A stretch of DNA of 9,892 nucleotides from an uncultured Pseudoflavonifractor sp. (GTDB lineage: Bacteria; Bacillota; Clostridia; Oscillospirales; Oscillospiraceae), in the NCBI GenBank assembly GCA_947383685.1, contig CANDEE010000060.1, positions 1-9,892 on the forward strand, given 5' to 3'. Positions 7,501-9,892 of the stretch are shown here, one piece after another. The notes under the pieces were generated by a model. It saw nothing but the letters and a program-made list of their open reading frames with translations. It made no database searches and was not told where the DNA came from. Both the position numbers and the translations under genes were made by a program. Positions within the stretch are counted from its first letter, which is position 1. The number at the start of each line of letters is the position of its first letter.

Positions 7501-9548
7501 CGGCCCGTACCCCCGTTGTCCACGCCCCCGTTCTGGGGGTCGGGGACGATCAGGTGTCCGGCAGAGTTCAGGTCCTCCCCCTCATACCACACCCGGACGC
7601 TGTATGCCCGGAGGTTGGTGGGGTAGGTACTGTCCAGCCGGGGCACCCAAATCGCGGCAGACAGGTCCACCGGCTGGGCAAAGGTGGTAATCACGTGCTC
7701 GTTCCGCCACCAGTTCTGGGCGGTCCAGGCTGTACGGTAGTTATTGTCTATCATACTCTGAGGGTCAAAGCTCCCGGCATGGTTGCCCGTATCGGCCAGC
7801 CGGACGGCGCTGATAAGGGAACTGTCCAGGATACCCTGGGTGGGGATACCCTCAGGCCGCTCATATACCACCGCCTTGGGCGTCCCCTCATAGATGGCGG
7901 ACCGGGGCCCCTTGCCCACATCGTTGCCTGCCACCACGTATACGCTGTATGTCACGTCATTTTTCAAGTTCTCAATGGTGATCCTAGCCTGGGTAAGCTG
8001 TCCCCCAGCCTGGTTCCAAGCGTCCTGGCCCTTTTCCTGGTAGTAGACCTCGTAATAGGTAGCCGCCTTGCCCTCTTTCCAGGAAATACCCAAGGCAGCG
8101 TCCAGAGCGGTCACCTGCACCATGTCCACCTTGTCGGGGACGCTGGCGGGGATGGGGGTGGCAAAGACCTGGTCGGAGACCCGGCCTTCCCAGTTTCCAT
8201 CGGTTGGAGTGACGGTAAAGACGTACGTCACCAGATTTTCCAGACCCGTGACCTTGGCGCGGGTCACGTCGGTATGAAGCTCCTTCACTTCCTTCACATT
8301 CTGCTGAGGCCAGTAAAGCACCTTATAGCCCGACACGTTGGGAAGCTCGTTCCACCGCAGGGATACCGACTCGCTCCCCGCCTCGGCGGTGATGCCCTTC
8401 ACCATACTGTTGGGGGCCACGGGAACCTGGGGTACAATATCCTTCAGGAACTGAATGGCCTCCACAGCGGCATAATCGCCGTTTGCCGTCTTGGTGACGA
8501 TGATGGTCACCTTCTTCACCGGGACCCGTTTCCCCAGGTCCAGGGTGATGACATTGCTGCCCGGAGTCCGGGCGGTGGCGTGGACCCCGGCGGGAGGCGT
8601 CTGGTCAAAGGGCAGCTCCAGCCGCCCTCCGGCGTCATCCTCCACCACCACGGTACCCGCCGTCACCGTTCCCCCGCCCGCGGGAGAGACGATTTGGATT
8701 TCCTGGGTTTTTACCGCCTCGTCCAAAGGCAGGGGCAGCACAATATCTCCTCCCGACTCAGAACGGAGGGTCACCCCCGCTCCGTTGTCGGCAAAAATGT
8801 CCTTGAGCTGGCCCTCCGTGACCAGAGTGCCATACTCCGCCAGCTCCTTCTCTGCCTCCGCCAGGTTGGCGGGAGGCGTCAGAAGCGCGGTGTCCCGGAG
8901 CACAGACCCACCCTGGGCGGACATAAGCCGGTTCACATAGGCCAGGTCCACAATGTCGATGGTCCCTTCGCCGCTCAAATCATATTGATGAAGGTCCTCA
9001 GGCCGGGTGGAACCAAGCGCGGCGGAGAGAGCGGCACGGTCCTTTTCGTCTACCTTGCCATCTCCGTTCACATCGCCCAAGGTAAAGGTGGCGTCACCTG
9101 TACCCACCACGATATGCTTGGCGTAATCGGTCATAGTCACCGTCTCGCTGTACGGCTTATAGCCCTTGCCTGTAAAGGAAAGGGTATACTCTCCCTGAGG
9201 CAGCCCCCCAAAGGCGACCTCCAAAAATCCGGGCCACAGGCCTCCCAGCAGTTCGCCGCCATCGGTATTTTTCGCCGTCACCTCGGCCTGATAGCCGCCT
9301 ACGGTGTAGACCCCCGCCTGGGCCAGCGGCACGGAGCCAATGGTCTGCCCGCCCTGGCGCAGCTCCACCTTTATGTCCCGCCGCTGAAGCTCGTCCAGCC
9401 GCTGGGCATAGTCGATCCGCACCGCGGCAGTGACGCTTCCTTTGGCGCCGCTCTCTGCCGCTGCCGCCGGGAGAGGAACATACAGGGTGCCCATCATAGA
9501 CGCCGCCAGCAGCGCCGACAGTATCCGGGTCATTCGTTTCTTCTGCAT
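4590..9548 (-). CDS. Secreted multidomain M60-like (enhancin/mucinase-type) zinc metallopeptidase with dockerin module
   Basis: Predicted extracellular glycoprotein- or mucin-acting peptidase, 1652 residues. Signal peptide 1-31 (KKRMTR, hydrophobic core, AAAA before E32). A small beta domain (about 38-150) leads to a dockerin-like module (155-210): loop 1 D159-x-N161-x-D163-G-x-V-D167-x-x-D170 is canonical; loop 2 (D190 to D201) is weaker. Then a beta domain (about 215-370), two fibronectin III domains (379-466, 471-557), an F5/8C/discoidin-like domain (about 570-737), a helical linker (738-805) and the M60-like region (about 808-1235). The zinc site is HEIGH (1090-1094) with E1103 in AEITNNIYS as third ligand, preceded by LFGWGIA as in the family. 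A fibronectin-like domain (about 1260-1350) and an unassigned beta-rich tail follow. No SLH, LPXTG or membrane anchor is present. The ATG at 9548 is chosen because GGAAAGGAAG sits 7 bases upstream and the signal peptide begins there; the GTG at 9578 is worse. It overlaps the SLH gene by one base, suggesting the two products act together. The substrate is inferred from the family. Confidence 0.9.
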   Translation of the reverse strand: MQKKRMTRILSALLAASMMGTLYVPLPAAAAESGAKGSVTAAVRIDYAQRLDELQRRDIKVELRQGGQTIGSVPLAQAGVYTVGGYQAEVTAKNTDGGELLGGLWPGFLEVAFGGLPQGEYTLSFTGKGYKPYSETVTMTDYAKHIVVGTGDATFTLGDVNGDGKVDEKDRAALSAALGSTRPEDLHQYDLSGEGTIDIVDLAYVNRLMSAQGGSVLRDTALLTPPANLAEAEKELAEYGTLVTEGQLKDIFADNGAGVTLRSESGGDIVLPLPLDEAVKTQEIQIVSPAGGGTVTAGTVVVEDDAGGRLELPFDQTPPAGVHATARTPGSNVITLDLGKRVPVKKVTIIVTKTANGDYAAVEAIQFLKDIVPQVPVAPNSMVKGITAEAGSESVSLRWNELPNVSGYKVLYWPQQNVKEVKELHTDVTRAKVTGLENLVTYVFTVTPTDGNWEGRVSDQVFATPIPASVPDKVDMVQVTALDAALGISWKEGKAATYYEVYYQEKGQDAWNQAGGQLTQARITIENLKNDVTYSVYVVAGNDVGKGPRSAIYEGTPKAVVYERPEGIPTQGILDSSLISAVRLADTGNHAGSFDPQSMIDNNYRTAWTAQNWWRNEHVITTFAQPVDLSAAIWVPRLDSTYPTNLRAYSVRVWYEGEDLNSAGHLIVPDPQNGGVDNGGTGRDVDTWPNVRGNASVTNFAILPFGPVEKVIQVSVAVEQRAYTIVSLSELMFMEYDPAHSLPGEITALFADTLHTQLAAGVSMERIEALRQRLNGDERNYYLDLTTMADELDLAQELLAKGSSQGVILEGLDSRSSGADGAKYGQGGSDLQPLGVTVGAGREITVYAEGIPAGEKVTLYATQFNAEVSQWRTELGTLENGRNIFTIPKIGSRAGNNGGSLYVTYSGGNGGNIRLHVRRGMDVPVLELAHWYAMKEEARREAIGAYVDELSAYLGGMTIGSPTSDYRNVTEISTPVVLLSLPAQSVQNALGAGDRAEKVQTLYNTVLAWEDIMAICKQTQGIDNVYERNDMQSRQNIRCMTMFAGAFMYAAGNHIGIGYGSCGGMATGRPISLLGEDATANQLFGWGIAHEIGHNMDKLGKAEITNNIYSIMVQTWDGKENTLPSRLEMSGKYDGIFTKVAQGWPGASNDVFVQLGMYWQLHLAYDNGDRPLDFYNQFFKAWKAGTYTAGASSYDDRVALTAAGVVHRDLTEFFTRWGMVLSDKAKATLAGYEKESRAIWYLNDQSRRDRLAGTAGATGTVQAAAALTAGKDNEITVSIDASAVKGTLQGYEIRRNGVSVAFVTAENGKKAVYTDVIGSGNHRTYYYEVTAYDTLGGKVGSTAGAGEVRVAYDKTVDPAEYDISTRNGATVITLKKETPVSGLKIENLTLGGGSYTVSITDEDGKTTTALTGVFDDRHNQAVDDKGSFVSYFRMPGAEETDTRIWTYDAKTVTITGIPEGIRGENVKLITYPGDDVAFLEGGTMGLLSADYSYTALDENGNEVQETIPKGTLVILGTYRGDPVYNTLSVTGRFTGTASGEAGEMTETQAVERPVAGYAFLFAEVPTVGEVSDISDGIFLFVPDVQREAQLQGEGSHCDVQNLLPAQIRVELYRTDDPNDAGSKRLTAQTLWIYSPGGAQEDLPTVVLEGGKG

Positions 9549-9555
9549 ACAGCAA

Positions 9556-9565
9556 CTTCCTTTCC
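9556..9565 (-). promoter_or_regulatory. Ribosome binding site deciding the peptidase start
   Basis: On the - strand GGAAAGGAAG lies 7 bases before the ATG at 9548. It overlaps the codons that would follow an alternative GTG start at 9578, which has no comparable site. This supports the ATG, where a standard signal peptide begins. Confidence 0.75.
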
Positions 9566-9616
9566 TGCTTACCGCCACGGGAAGTTGGCGGAGTTTCCCA
9601 GTTTAGGGTTGACATA

Positions 9617-9680
9617 ATTATAGCAAGTCTGGAAAGGCTTGACAACAATTTTCGCTAAAATTTCTGATAAAAAATCTATA
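9617..9680 (-). promoter_or_regulatory. Sigma-A promoter of the peptidase-SLH operon, with A/T-rich upstream element
   Basis: Reading leftwards, TTGTCA (9645-9640) and TATAAT (9622-9617) are separated by 17 bp, a very good housekeeping promoter. The 30-35 bases upstream of the -35 (9647-9680) are strongly A/T-rich and resemble an UP element. The start point would be near 9610, leaving a leader of about 60 nt to the ATG at 9548. A direct repeat GG(G/C)TTGACA (9606-9614 and 9636-9644, + strand reading) covers the start point and the -35, which could be a repressor site. Confidence 0.85.
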
Positions 9681-9724
9681 TGCGGGGGCGGCGGCCTTCT
9701 TTCTGTCCATCCCTGGTGTTTCCC

Positions 9725-9767
9725 ACAAAAAAGGCCATCCCGAAACCGGGATGGCCTTCTCTTTTTT
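9725..9767. terminator. Intrinsic terminator, symmetric, after the permease gene
   Basis: GGCCATCCCG (9733-9742) pairs perfectly with CGGGATGGCC (9747-9756) around an AAAC loop, extended by two A-T pairs. Reading leftwards, the A run at 9727-9732 becomes a T tract, ending the - strand gene whose stop is at 9783-9785. Reading rightwards a T6 run (9762-9767) follows, but no + strand gene precedes it in the window. It insulates the peptidase promoter from read-through from the right. Confidence 0.9.
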
Positions 9768-9782
9768 CGATTCTGCTCTTTC

Positions 9783-9892
9783 TCAGGCGACCAGGAAAAA
9801 CTTCACCAAGAACAGGGCGGAAATGACGTAGGTCAGCACGGACACGTCCTTGGCCTTGCCGGAGAACACCTTGATGACGGTGTAGGAGATCA
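9783..9892 (-). CDS. C-terminal end of a membrane transporter, probably NCS2/AzgA-family purine permease
   Basis: Only the last 35 codons and a TGA stop (9785-9783) are in the window; the gene continues to the right. The visible tail begins ISYTVIKVFSGKAKDV, then a hydrophobic segment (VLTYVISALFLVKFFLVA) runs to the stop. The 'ISYxxIKxxSGK' loop followed by a last transmembrane helix is typical of the end of AzgA-like (COG2252) hypoxanthine/guanine/adenine permeases of the NCS2 family. With so little sequence, other polytopic transporters cannot be excluded. A terminator follows 25 bp after the stop, so it is not part of the peptidase operon. Confidence 0.6.
   Translation of the reverse strand, partial: ISYTVIKVFSGKAKDVSVLTYVISALFLVKFFLVA

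Noticed and set aside
9549..9578. GTG at 9578 as start of the peptidase gene
   Set aside because: It would add ten residues before a standard signal peptide, and the good ribosome site lies downstream of it, pointing to the ATG at 9548.
4761..9617. Antisense open frame of 1618 codons on the + strand opposite the peptidase gene
   Set aside because: Its protein is rich in Gly, His, Pro and Val with no recognisable domain, signal or ribosome site. The opposite strand has a clear multidomain protein. The frame is open only through codon bias.
9639..9671. Possible + strand promoter using TTGACA at 9639-9644
   Set aside because: The candidate -10 sequences are 11 or 21 bp away, and there is no + strand gene downstream in the window.

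Overview
The window looks like chromosomal DNA from a GC-rich, Gram-positive-type anaerobic Firmicute. An Oscillospiraceae gut commensal of the Flavonifractor/Lawsonibacter kind is my best guess. This is inferred from GC-biased codons, strong AAGGAGG-type ribosome sites, S-layer homology (SLH) anchoring, a dockerin module and fermentation-type C4 metabolism. I see no mobile element, CRISPR array, tRNA or rRNA.

Left part (1-3275), central C4 metabolism. A 5' fragment of ATP-dependent PEP carboxykinase (pckA) runs leftwards off the window edge. It is divergent from a two-gene unit on the + strand: a short-form malic enzyme and a class II fumarase (fumC), 19 bp apart. The + unit has a near-perfect sigma-A promoter (TTGACA, 17 bp, TACAAT). 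Together the enzymes connect PEP/oxaloacetate, pyruvate/malate and malate/fumarate. A strong hairpin at 3236-3271 can end transcription from both sides, since the genes converge there.

Middle and right part (3286-9645), a two-gene surface operon on the - strand. Its promoter (TTGTCA, 17 bp, TATAAT) lies at 9617-9645. The first gene encodes a secreted protein of about 1650 residues: signal peptide, N-terminal dockerin-like module, two fibronectin type III domains, an F5/8C (discoidin)-like domain, an M60-like (enhancin/mucinase) zinc peptidase domain with HEIGH, and a long beta-rich C-terminus. The second gene overlaps it by one base (TGATG). It encodes a secreted protein with a cohesin-like N-terminal domain, a beta repeat domain and three SLH domains. 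The inferred model is that the SLH protein sits on the cell wall and its cohesin-like domain captures the dockerin of the peptidase, displaying a glycoprotein- or mucin-acting protease on the surface.

Right edge (9731-9892). A second bidirectional-type terminator follows the 3' end of a - strand membrane protein gene, probably an NCS2/AzgA-family purine permease, of which only the last 35 codons are visible.
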